A stretch of DNA of 6,352 nucleotides from Opitutaceae bacterium. GTDB lineage: Bacteria; Verrucomicrobiota; Verrucomicrobiae; Opitutales; Opitutaceae. Under the pieces are notes generated by a model that saw nothing but the letters and a program-made list of their open reading frames with translations, ran no database searches and was not told the origin of the DNA. Below are positions 1 to 6,094 of the stretch, piece after piece. The stretch covers positions 1-6,352 of the forward strand of contig JAISAX010000954.1 of NCBI GenBank assembly GCA_031266495.1. Reading direction: 5' to 3'. Made by a program: the position numbers and the translations under genes. How positions within the stretch are numbered: the first letter of the stretch is position 1; each line of letters begins with the position of its first letter.

Positions 1-2388
1 GGTGCCGGGGGGGAGGGGGGGGAGGGAGCGGGGAGCGGGCCAGGGGAGGTGGTTTTGAGGAAGGGTGTCCCGAAGCGGTTTTGATGGGCTGGCGGGATTG
101 GCGGGCGCGGGAGGAGCAAGGGGCGCCCATTTGCTGTCCTGGCGGCGTAGGGTGACTTCGATGTTGGCGACGCCATCACGCGCCATGAAGCGGAAGGGGT
201 GGCCGTTGCGCGTCATGGCCCAGTGGAAGCCGCCGGGCGGTGTTTGCGCGGCTTCGATGGCGATGGCGGGCGCGCCGGAAACGAAGGCGTGGGTGGCGTC
301 TCCGTTGAGAGTCAGCGTGGCAGCGCGTTCGGGGCCGGCGAGCTTGTGCAGGGGGATGGTGTAATAATTCAGGTCCGTGTCGAAGAAGGCGGGGGGGGGG
401 ATGGCGATGGGCGGAAGGTTGGCGTAGTGGTGGGTTTTGCCGTTTTGCCCGATGGTGACGGCGAGCGTCAGGGTGCCGGGGTTCAATCCGTTGAAGGCGG
501 ATTTTTCTTCGAGCAATTGAAGGGGGGCGTTTGCGAGTCCGGCGGCAGGGAGGGTGAGGAGCTGCGCCTCGCTGGCGAGCGGATCGAGGGGATGGGTGAC
601 GAGTTCACGAAGCACGTTTTTTTTTGCATCCAGAATCTGGATATTAACGGTGAGTTTCTGGTTGAGGCCGGGGGCGGCGGCGGGGAGGGCGAGGGCTTCG
701 ATGGCGAGGGGTTCGCCGGGTCGCCAGGTGCGTCTGTAGGTGAGGATGACTCGTGGCGATCCGCTCGCGGCGGCGTTGGCGGCGCCCCGGGTTTTTACAG
801 GGTCAAGGCCGCGCCAGCGGGCGGTGAGGGCGTCAACGATGTCGAGTTTGGAGTCGAGGTTGTTGAAGGAGGGAGCAAAGGCGTTTTGTTCCTGCCAGTC
901 GTCCCAGGTGGTGATGTGGAGGGCATCAGGGTTGGCGGCGAGGGAGGTTTTTATGGAGTCGCGCAGGTAGGCGGTGTGGCGGAAGTCGGCGTAATTTTGC
1001 ATGGACTGGCGCACACTCCAGTAACCGGTTTGCACGGGGGCGACGAGGTGGCGGTGTCCAGGGAGAACGCTGCTGCTGTTGTTGCTGCCGGGGGTGGGTT
1101 TTCTTGTGTCATACGTTTTCAGGACACCGGCGATGTCGCCCGGGAGTTTGTGGGCGCGGGTGCTGCCGAGGCCGAAGAGGAAGAGGGTTTCAAAGAGGTT
1201 GTCGGTGTAGGCGCGGAGTTCGGCGGGGTTGAGGTGCCCGTTGACGGTGACGGGGATGCCGCCGGGGCCAAGCGCGAGGACGGGGTGGCGTCCGGTGGCG
1301 TGGAGGCGCTCGATGACGCGGCGCCAGAAGGCGGGCGGGGTGCGATACATGGAGTTGTAGAGGAGGTGCCAGGGGCGTCCGGTGAGTTTGAGGAAGGCGG
1401 GGTCGTCGCCGGCGTGGGCGTCGAAGAAGCCGAGGATGTCGGCAATGTAGTCGGCGGTGGCGTCGCGGAGGGCGGGGTCGCCGGAGGTGGAAAAGGTGGT
1501 GTTGTATTCCCAGAAGGGGAGGTAGTGGAAGGGGGTGCCGCCGGGTTGCACGGCAAAGTCGGTGATGGCGGCGCGCCAGCGGTTGAGTTCGCCGTAAAAG
1601 GACATGACGGCTTCGGGGCGCTTGGTGGCGAGGTTGTCAAAGTCGATGGCGGTGACGCCGTGGTCGCGCATTTTGCGGATGTCCCAGGTGAGATCGGCGT
1701 CAATGGGCGCGATGGAGAGGTCGTATTCGTGACGCGAGATGGAGCGGTAGGAATGGCGGTTCATCCAGTTGAGGGGAAGGGCGAGGATGTGCTTTTGCCC
1801 GGGGTGCTCCAGGGGACGGTTTTGCGCGGATGGCGACGGGGTGGCGCGGATGGAACCGGGCGGTGTATTTTCAATCCGGATGCGTGGCGCGGCGGGCGCG
1901 GACGTGACCAGCCGGAATTCGATGCCGGCAAGTTTTTGCGTTTTTCCAAGCCATTGGAAGGCGCGTATCCAGCCGTCGGATTCAAGATAGATTCCTCCGC
2001 CCCAGCGATGCAGGCGGAGTGTTCTGGCGGTGGCACGCGTGGCCTCCAGTTTCAGGGTTTTGTGGGGTTTCGCGGCGGCGGGGTTTTTGTCGTCTGTGGT
2101 TTCGATGGCAAGATTGACGGTGACGGTTTCGGCGGGGGTATCGAGTTCGGCGAGGAGCGTCCAGCGTTCAGGGGCTGCCGGGGAGGGGGGGAGGGTCGCG
2201 AGATCAATGGTTGCGGCGACGGTGCGGGTTTGCGCGGGAGCGGCTGGAGCGGAGGGAGTGGCGGGAGTGGCGGCGTGGAGGGCGGTCATGGCGTGGAGCG
2301 TGGCAAGGAGGCAGGCGATGGCGCACGCGCACAGCGGGCGCGCCAGGTGGAATGGGCGAGAGAGGAGAGAGGGGAGAGAGGCGGACAT
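1..2388 (-). CDS. Secreted GH71/GH99-like glycoside hydrolase, 3' end cut by window edge
   Basis: The frame is open for 796 codons from ATG at 2388 to the left edge with no stop, so the C-terminus is missing. Residues 1-39 form a signal peptide: Arg11/Arg17, a hydrophobic Ala/Leu/Cys core, and an AxA-like site at ALHA|ATPA. A beta-rich region spans about 50-200. A probable (beta/alpha)8 domain covers about 205-530, with VTAIDFDN (245-252), YLPFWEYN (291 onward, Glu294), PVQTGYW ending at Trp457, and TTWDDWQEQNAF around Trp495-Glu500. The last motif resembles the TWN-[DE]-x-x-E strand of GH71 alpha-1,3-glucanases and GH99 endo-mannosidases. After 530 come beta-sandwich-like and Pro-rich stretches. 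Codons strongly prefer C in the third position, which supports this frame. No Shine-Dalgarno site is visible; the start was chosen because it gives a complete signal peptide. It lies 98 bp after the pilin gene. The exact substrate is unknown, and the family call is from motif resemblance only. Confidence 0.72.
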   Translation of the reverse strand, partial: MSASLPSLLSRPFHLARPLCACAIACLLATLHAMTALHAATPATPSAPAAPAQTRTVAATIDLATLPPSPAAPERWTLLAELDTPAETVTVNLAIETTDDKNPAAAKPHKTLKLEATRATARTLRLHRWGGGIYLESDGWIRAFQWLGKTQKLAGIEFRLVTSAPAAPRIRIENTPPGSIRATPSPSAQNRPLEHPGQKHILALPLNWMNRHSYRSISRHEYDLSIAPIDADLTWDIRKMRDHGVTAIDFDNLATKRPEAVMSFYGELNRWRAAITDFAVQPGGTPFHYLPFWEYNTTFSTSGDPALRDATADYIADILGFFDAHAGDDPAFLKLTGRPWHLLYNSMYRTPPAFWRRVIERLHATGRHPVLALGPGGIPVTVNGHLNPAELRAYTDNLFETLFLFGLGSTRAHKLPGDIAGVLKTYDTRKPTPGSNNSSSVLPGHRHLVAPVQTGYWSVRQSMQNYADFRHTAYLRDSIKTSLAANPDALHITTWDDWQEQNAFAPSFNNLDSKLDIVDALTARWRGLDPVKTRGAANAAASGSPRVILTYRRTWRPGEPLAIEALALPAAAPGLNQKLTVNIQILDAKKNVLRELVTHPLDPLASEAQLLTLPAAGLANAPLQLLEEKSAFNGLNPGTLTLAVTIGQNGKTHHYANLPPIAIPPPAFFDTDLNYYTIPLHKLAGPERAATLTLNGDATHAFVSGAPAIAIEAAQTPPGGFHWAMTRNGHPFRFMARDGVANIEVTLRRQDSKWAPLAPPAPANPASPSKPLRDTLPQNHLPWPAPRSLPPLPPGT
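391..400. repeat. G10 homopolymer (C10 in the coding strand) inside the hydrolase gene
   Basis: An uninterrupted run of ten G on the plus strand reads as Pro codons in the hydrolase (IAIPPPAFF). The protein stays sensible on both sides, so the current length keeps the frame. Runs this long are prone to replication slippage and sequencing error. Shorter runs, G7 (7-13) and G8 (15-22), lie in the same gene near the left edge. Confidence 0.85.
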
Positions 2389-2459
2389 GGTTTGTGCGTG
2401 GTTTTCGGATACGGGTACGGGTATGAAATATGGCGAGGGCGCGCGCGGGGGGCGAGCAG

Positions 2460-2484
2460 GGGGAGGGGAGGGGAGGGGAGGGGA
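2460..2484. repeat. (GGGGA)5 tandem repeat between pilin and hydrolase genes
   Basis: Five perfect GGGGA units, preceded by one more G, begin 2 bp after the pilin stop codon and end 71 bp before the hydrolase ATG. In the mRNA this is a CCCCU tract in the intergenic leader; on the plus (template) strand it gives five runs of at least four G with one-base loops, an ideal G-quadruplex sequence. Just downstream in the direction of transcription come a (CG)n stretch and a short TACCCG tandem repeat. No Shine-Dalgarno site or hairpin terminator is seen between the two genes. Confidence 0.9.
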
Positions 2485-2486
2485 GG

Positions 2487-3284
2487 TCAGGGGGACCACA
2501 TATCTTGTTCGCCGTTTGTTTTGTAGGGGTCCTGGGTCAGGCGGTTGGCGTCGTTCCAGAGGGCGGCGTGGCCGTCGCAGTAGAGGAGTACTTGCGCGCC
2601 TTTATGTACGTTGCCGGGTCGCATGAGGATGGTGTGGTTGATGGCACCATAGGTGCTGGTGGGTTTGGCGCCGGGGGAGGGCTGGAAACCGCGTTCAGTG
2701 GCAAGAATGGTGCGCGAGGGTTTGTTGATTTCGGTGTAGGAAATACGGCTCTTGCCGGCGGTGTCATGGGAGAGGTTGATGTTCATGGCGTAGTCGGGGA
2801 GGTTGCACATGCTGGCGTCGCAGCCGAAGGCGGTCATGATGGACTGGGCCTCGGGGCAGTGGAGGCTGGTATTGCGCATGTCACGGTCCGGATTGCCGCT
2901 GTTGACGCCGAGGTAGGCGGGGATGTTGCGCCGCCAGTAATCATAGGTTCCGTCAGCCGGGTCGTCGGGGCGCGGGAGGAAATTTTTGTTGTCGTTAAGG
3001 TAGAGGTGCATGGCGGCGCCGAGTTGTTTGATGTTGGCGATACAGGTGGCACGGCGGGCGGAGGAACGGACGGAACTGACCACGGGTATCATGATGCCGG
3101 CAAGAATGCCGATGATCGCTATAACGGTGAGCAGTTCGATCAGCGTGAATCCACCGTCGCCGCTGCTGCCGTCGTGCCGGAGGAGGACAGAGTGACGGGG
3201 GGGGTTAATGATGCTGTCGTGGCATTCGCACGGCATTCGCACGGCGTGCGCAGGGGGGGGGAGGGGGGGAAGGATCGGGTTCAT
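2487..3284 (-). CDS. Prepilin-like protein with N-terminal methylation motif and H-X9-DG domain
   Basis: This is a 265-residue type II secretion/type IV pilin-like protein. The prepilin peptidase site is Gly45|Phe46 in GGFTLIELL, with Glu50 at the +5 position, followed by a hydrophobic helix to about 68. Next comes the conserved [15 protein letters not shown] block (81-95), then LHCPE (141-145). His227 is followed after exactly nine residues by Asp237-Gly238 (CDGHAALW), the H-X9-DG signature of the DUF1559-like pseudopilin group. Such proteins are inserted in the inner membrane, cleaved and methylated, and may assemble into pseudopili; individual roles are mostly unknown. The 45-residue leader is long and has C-runs and an 11-bp repeat. 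Met17 is an alternative start giving a 29-residue leader. No Shine-Dalgarno site precedes either. The gene lies 60 bp after the PEP-CTERM gene, in the same orientation, with no obvious terminator between. Confidence 0.9.
   Translation of the reverse strand: MNPILPPLPPPAHAVRMPCECHDSIINPPRHSVLLRHDGSSGDGGFTLIELLTVIAIIGILAGIMIPVVSSVRSSARRATCIANIKQLGAAMHLYLNDNKNFLPRPDDPADGTYDYWRRNIPAYLGVNSGNPDRDMRNTSLHCPEAQSIMTAFGCDASMCNLPDYAMNINLSHDTAGKSRISYTEINKPSRTILATERGFQPSPGAKPTSTYGAINHTILMRPGNVHKGAQVLLYCDGHAALWNDANRLTQDPYKTNGEQDMWSP
3197..3269. repeat. Cluster of C-runs (C9, C7, C8) in the pilin leader
   Basis: On the plus strand there are G8 at 3197-3204, G9 at 3253-3261 and G7 at 3263-3269. In the pilin they read as Pro-rich segments (ILPPLPPPA and INPPR) ahead of the Gly45|Phe46 processing site. 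A one-base change in any of them would uncouple the start codon at 3284 from the mature pilin. Confidence 0.85.
3221..3242. repeat. 11-bp tandem repeat GGCATTCGCAC x2 in the pilin leader
   Basis: Two perfect copies (3221-3231 and 3232-3242) are followed by a degenerate third (3243-3253). The coding strand repeats GTGCGAATGCC and places the alternative start Met17 inside the repeat. The unit is not a multiple of three, so gain or loss of one copy shifts the frame between the upstream ATG and the mature pilin. Confidence 0.85.
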
Positions 3285-3344
3285 GTTGGCGGGTTCATAT
3301 TGTCGGATTGTGTTTGTTTATGTCCTGATTTTTATGATACGTTG

Positions 3345-4904
3345 TCAGTGTTTCCGGGTGCGGCGGGAACCGGCCAAGGCGGCGAGCAGCGTCGTGGCGG
3401 CAAGGAGCACGGTGATTGTTGCAGGTTCGGGGATGGCCGGGGCGAGCGCGCCGATGTTGAGGATGATGGACTTGTTGTCGTCGGAGAGGGCAAGGGTGGC
3501 TTCGTGGCCGTTGATGACACCGGTGAGGTTCGCGCCGAGCGTGCCGATAATGGTTTCCGTGGAACCGAGAAGTGTGTACGCGCCGGTGCCGAAGCCGTCC
3601 GTGGCTGTGATGCGGAAGCTGGCGAGGCTGAGGTTGTCCGCGCCGATGTCGATCGTGCCGGAGGTCAGCGCAACGGAGGTGCCCGTGCCGGGCGCACCGA
3701 GAGTGAAGTGGAGCGAGGAGAAGCCTGCGACGGCGAGATCGAGTTTGCCGGAGCCGAGCGCGAGGGTGAGCGTGCCCGCGCCGTTGTCGGCGCCGCCAGT
3801 GTCGTTGCCGGGTGCGAGGTGTCCGCCCGGGGCAATGGTGATGTTGGCGTCGGCTGTAGTGATTGTTCCGGTACCGGAGAGGGTGCCTTGCTCGTTCCCG
3901 TCGCCGCCGCTCACGGTGTAGGCTCCGGCGCCGGTGTGGGTGCCGTTGATGACGAGTTTGCCGTCGGTGATGGTGGTCGTGCCGGTCCAGGTGTTCGCGC
4001 CGGTGAGGATTTGGGTGGAGGCGCCGGTTTTCTGAACGGAGAGTGTGCCGTTAGCGTTGTTGTTGGAGTTGTTGACGATTTTTCCGGCAAAGGTGGTCGT
4101 GCCGGTCGCGCCGGTGATGGCGAGCGTGGCGGCGCGATTGGCATTGCTACCAATGACACCGCTGATGGTGGCGGTCGTGGTTGCGCCGTCGATGGAGGCG
4201 ACGTTGACGGTGCGCGTGGAGGGCGAACCGGCGCTGCCTTCTTGTCCGGCGTGCAGATAAACCGTGCCGCCGGTCGCCGTGGCGTCCCATTTGAGCGTTC
4301 CGAGAACGGCGGTAGTGGTGACGTTGAGGTAAAGAATGGAGGAATTTTTTATGGTGGTGGAGCCGGAGACGGAGAGGCCGTCAAGAGGACCTGCTGTGTT
4401 GTAGCCGCCGAGTTGGAGACTGGTGGTTGTGCCGTTGCCCGCGAAATCCGCGATGAGGTTGCCAACGTCGAGATTGAGGAGGCCGCCGGAATTGCGGGCG
4501 ACGAGATTGCCGCTTGCCTGTTGTACGGTGAGGGTGCCTCTGATGTACAGGGTGTCGCTGACGCTCGAGCTGTTGGTGCTGTAAAAGGAGAAGTTGCCGG
4601 TGGCCGCGTACGTGTAGTCGGTGATGTAGCGGTTGCGGGTGTCGGTGCGCACGAAGGAGGCGGTGTCGGTGCGGACAGTTTGCCGGATGGAATCGTCCGC
4701 GCCAGGAACAACGGTCGCGGCGGTTTCGTTAACGGTCCAGTTGCCAACGGAAGTCCATGAACCGTTGCCCGTGCCGCTCCAGTCATAGGTTGCCGCGTTT
4801 GCAATGGCGGCGGCGGCGATGGCGATTGCGGCGATGGCGATTGCCGGAGGCAGGGGGCCGGACAGGGGGAGGGATTTTGCAAGTTTGCCGAGTTTGATAA
4901 TCAT
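3345..4904 (-). CDS. PEP-CTERM surface protein with autotransporter-associated beta-strand repeat
   Basis: This is a 519-residue secreted protein. The start at 4904 is chosen because it gives a classic signal peptide: MIIKLGKLAKS, a long Ala/Ile core, and cleavage near IANA|A (about 37-38). The frame stays open upstream to 5147, but that part runs through a hairpin repeat and is not credible protein. The body is rich in Gly, Thr, Ser, Asn and Ala, as in beta-helical surface proteins. A PATR-type repeat lies at about 292-321 (GANTWTGTTTITDGKLVING). The C-terminus is a textbook PEP-CTERM signal: Pro492-Glu493-Pro494, a hydrophobic helix (about 496-511), then RRTRK at the end. In known systems an exosortase recognises this tail and the protein is released or anchored at the envelope, often alongside exopolysaccharide production. 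No exosortase gene is in the window. No Shine-Dalgarno site is visible. The ligand or structural role is unknown. Confidence 0.92.
   Translation of the reverse strand: MIIKLGKLAKSLPLSGPLPPAIAIAAIAIAAAAIANAATYDWSGTGNGSWTSVGNWTVNETAATVVPGADDSIRQTVRTDTASFVRTDTRNRYITDYTYAATGNFSFYSTNSSSVSDTLYIRGTLTVQQASGNLVARNSGGLLNLDVGNLIADFAGNGTTTSLQLGGYNTAGPLDGLSVSGSTTIKNSSILYLNVTTTAVLGTLKWDATATGGTVYLHAGQEGSAGSPSTRTVNVASIDGATTTATISGVIGSNANRAATLAITGATGTTTFAGKIVNNSNNNANGTLSVQKTGASTQILTGANTWTGTTTITDGKLVINGTHTGAGAYTVSGGDGNEQGTLSGTGTITTADANITIAPGGHLAPGNDTGGADNGAGTLTLALGSGKLDLAVAGFSSLHFTLGAPGTGTSVALTSGTIDIGADNLSLASFRITATDGFGTGAYTLLGSTETIIGTLGANLTGVINGHEATLALSDDNKSIILNIGALAPAIPEPATITVLLAATTLLAALAGSRRTRKH
4815..4844. 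repeat. Perfect 15-bp tandem duplication in the PEP-CTERM signal peptide
   Basis: GGCGATGGCGATTGC occurs twice in a row. It encodes AIAIA-AIAIA in the hydrophobic core of the signal peptide, so each unit adds five residues without changing the frame. This makes the core longer than usual. Confidence 0.9.
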
Positions 4905-5047
4905 GATGGTTCGGGTGTTCAGGTTTTGATTTGCGGGCTCGGTGGGTAATGCATCACCTGGCACGGCGGCGAACAAGGTTTGCGTTGACGAACACGTTCG
5001 GTTGGCTCCGGAAGTGGCGGCAGGGGAGGGAGGCGGAGAGGCAGGGA

Positions 5048-5130
5048 GGCGGCGCTTCGCGCCGTCCACGGGCTGGAAGCCCGTACCACGTCGATCCGGC
5101 GGCTTCGCCGTCGGCGGGCGGGACGCCCGC
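5048..5130. repeat. REP-like element: two tandem units of paired hairpins
   Basis: Four hairpins lie in a row and alternate in type. Hairpin 1 (5048-5066) has an 8-bp stem with one G-T pair and loop TTC. Hairpin 2 (5068-5084) is ACGGGCT-GGA-AGCCCGT, a perfect 7-bp stem. Hairpin 3 (5096-5114) again has an 8-bp stem with one G-T pair and loop TTC. Hairpin 4 (5114-5130) is GCGGGCG-GGA-CGCCCGC, a perfect 7-bp stem. Thus the pair 'TTC hairpin + GGA hairpin' occurs twice in the same orientation, separated by 11 bp. This is the layout of dispersed REP/BIME-type intergenic repeats. A purine-rich stretch (about 5020-5050) borders it on the left. It sits about 145 bp upstream of the PEP-CTERM start and would be in its leader or promoter region. 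Confidence 0.75.
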
Positions 5131-5142
5131 GAGAGCAGGACG

Positions 5143-5171
5143 ATCAAGTTGTTGGTTTCTACGGACTTGAT
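5143..5171. promoter_or_regulatory. Inverted repeat ATCAAGT-N15-ACTTGAT, possible regulatory site
   Basis: A perfect 7-bp inverted repeat with a 15-bp spacer lies next to the REP-like element, about 240 bp upstream of the PEP-CTERM start, in AT-richer DNA. It could bind a dimeric regulator or form a leader hairpin; it may also be chance. Confidence 0.3.
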
Positions 5172-5290
5172 TGATTGTTAATAGGTTAGACGTGCAGACA
5201 GAAGCAGAAAAAAGTGAGGAAGTGAAGCCAAAAACATCATTGGTGGCAACATTTCGGCAACCTTCGCAAGAGCTGCGATGCTCGGCCTTT

Positions 5291-5309
5291 GTATCCATAT
5301 AGCGGATAC
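5291..5309. promoter_or_regulatory. Inverted repeat GTATCC-N7-GGATAC, possible operator
   Basis: A perfect 6-bp inverted repeat with a 7-bp AT-rich centre (19 bp in all) lies in the AT-richer segment about 390 bp upstream of the PEP-CTERM start. The size fits an operator for a dimeric repressor, but no known family consensus is recognised. Confidence 0.3.
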
Positions 5310-5653
5310 TTGATGTTGTTTTCTTGAATTGGGAGAAACGGGTCTGTGTGGCAAGCCCTGATTTCAGGAATTCGGGATGTTTTCAGGAGAATCCGACTGG
5401 ATGCCGTAGCTGTCAGCGGAGTTCGCAAGGTTTTGAGGGAAGGCGGCGGCGGGGCGGTCGTGCGTTGCAGTCACGGGATCAAGGGCGGTGCCGTGGCTGG
5501 TTACGGGGATTGTGGCTTGTTGCCGTGCGGGCTTGGCCTGCGGGCGGGTGCCGTGTCTGTGGTGCCGGGTTGCGCAGATTGTCTCTCATGGGATGTGGGC
5601 GGTTATGCTTGTTGCGGGCTGGGTGATTGCGGATTGGGTTGGAATGTCCGGGA

Positions 5654-5673
5654 TGTGTGTGTGTGTGTGTGTG
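5654..5673. repeat. (TG)10 dinucleotide microsatellite
   Basis: Ten perfect TG units lie in the gene-free stretch. No associated gene or promoter is visible. Alternating purine-pyrimidine tracts of this kind can adopt Z-DNA and vary in length. Confidence 0.95.
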
Positions 5674-5815
5674 TTGCCAGCGCCGGGTGTGGAAAGGAGT
5701 CCTTGGGGCGCGTGGTGATTGGAGGATCGCAAACGCGATTCCGTCATCCCTCGGTGCGGTGATTACGCCTTGCCATTGAGTGTAAACGGCGGTCGGGAAT
5801 GCGTTGCGAAAAGGG

Positions 5816-6045
5816 TTATCCGGGGCTGATAGTGGCGGCGCGTTTGATGGCTTCGCGTCCGGACTGCGGCCAGTCATAGAGGGTGGTAACGAGCGTAATC
5901 ACGGCTTGCTGATTGAGGGCGTCGAGGCCGGTAAGAGAGTCGCAGGCTTTGGCGAGGGCGACGAGGGCACAGTGTCCTCGTTCACTTCCGTTGAGTTGGT
6001 CAATGGCTTTCCGGATGGTGGCGGTTGGTTGGTCTGTCGTGTCAT
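5816..6045 (-). pseudogene. Small hypothetical protein gene, frame broken near its start
   Basis: From 6022 down to the TAA at 5816-5818 there are 68 convincing codons with C-rich third positions: ATIRKAIDQLNG, then HCALVALAKACDSLTGLDAL, then VITLVTTLYDWPQSGREAIK, ending ATISPG. The protein would be small, soluble and mainly helical; I do not recognise a family. This frame has no ATG, GTG or TTG before about codon 41. The only plausible ATG (6045) is in another frame and leads to Pro/Ser-rich nonsense. Between them lies ACCAACCAACC (6023-6033). One extra AACC unit, or one extra base after the ATG, would join them: with the extra unit the product is 77 residues beginning MTRQTNQPTATIRKAID. It lies 49 bp after the upstream small gene in the same orientation. 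It could be a pseudogene, a phase-off state, or an assembly error. Confidence 0.55.
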
Positions 6046-6049
6046 GGTA

Positions 6050-6081
6050 TTTTTTTAAAAAAAAGAAGAGAGGGGGGGGGG
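6050..6081. repeat. Low-complexity spacer: T7A8 followed by a G10 run
   Basis: Read on the plus strand, seven T and eight A (6050-6064) are followed by an AG-rich link and ten G (6072-6081). It fills most of the 49-bp gap between the two small genes. On the coding strand it is C10, a pyrimidine tract, then T8A7, directly before the ATG at 6045, with no Shine-Dalgarno site. Confidence 0.85.
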
Positions 6082-6094
6082 CAGGCAGGGCGGT

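Larger units (their letters stand above)
4905..5815. other. Gene-free stretch upstream of the PEP-CTERM gene
   Basis: No frame on either strand gives a protein that looks real. The possible reading frames here are Cys-, Arg-, Pro- or His-rich, run through hairpins or the TG repeat, and lack the C3 codon pattern of the neighbours. Contents from left to right: a leader of about 115 bp, a purine-rich stretch, the REP-like element (5048-5130), an AT-richer segment (about 5140-5340) with two inverted repeats that probably contains the promoter for the PEP-CTERM gene, a small palindrome CCTGATTTCAGG (5357-5368), a (TG)10 tract (5654-5673), and a short hairpin ATCGC-AAAC-GCGAT (5726-5739) without a U-tract. 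No clear -35/-10 pair or sigma-54 site could be assigned. Confidence 0.6.

Noticed and set aside
1119..1703. Pro/Ser/Thr-rich minus-strand frame inside the hydrolase gene
   Set aside because: It lies in a shifted frame of the same strand. Its low-complexity composition is what C-rich third positions give when read out of frame.
199..2526. Long plus-strand frame of 775 codons antisense to the hydrolase
   Set aside because: It is codon-aligned with the minus-strand gene. Because those codons mostly end in C, the opposite codons start with G and cannot be stops. The product is a Gly/Val/Glu-rich sequence without domains.
3285..3344. Terminator between the PEP-CTERM and pilin genes
   Set aside because: The 60-bp gap is AT-richer but contains no GC-rich stem followed by a T-run.
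2430..4760. Long plus-strand frame of 776 codons antisense to the pilin and PEP-CTERM genes
   Set aside because: It has the same codon-aligned shadow effect. It spans two well-supported genes and has a biased Gly/Ala/Val composition.
5048..5130. CRISPR array
   Set aside because: There are only two units, each made of two hairpins, with an 11-bp separation; there are no regular spacers and no cas genes.
4905..5147. N-terminal extension of the PEP-CTERM protein to an ATG at 5147
   Set aside because: It would bury the signal peptide at residue 82 and translate the hairpin repeat.
4954..5298. 114-codon minus-strand frame across the REP-like element
   Set aside because: Its second half is translated hairpin sequence and its composition is Arg/Pro/Cys-rich; there is no recognisable domain.
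5726..5739. Hairpin ATCGC-AAAC-GCGAT as a terminator of the small-gene pair
   Set aside because: The stem is only 5 bp and no U-tract follows on either strand.
5346..5877. Overlapping frames on both strands in the gene-free stretch
   Set aside because: They run through the (TG)10 tract (CVCVCV or THTHTH), are Cys/Gly- or His/Pro-rich, and lack the codon pattern of the real genes.
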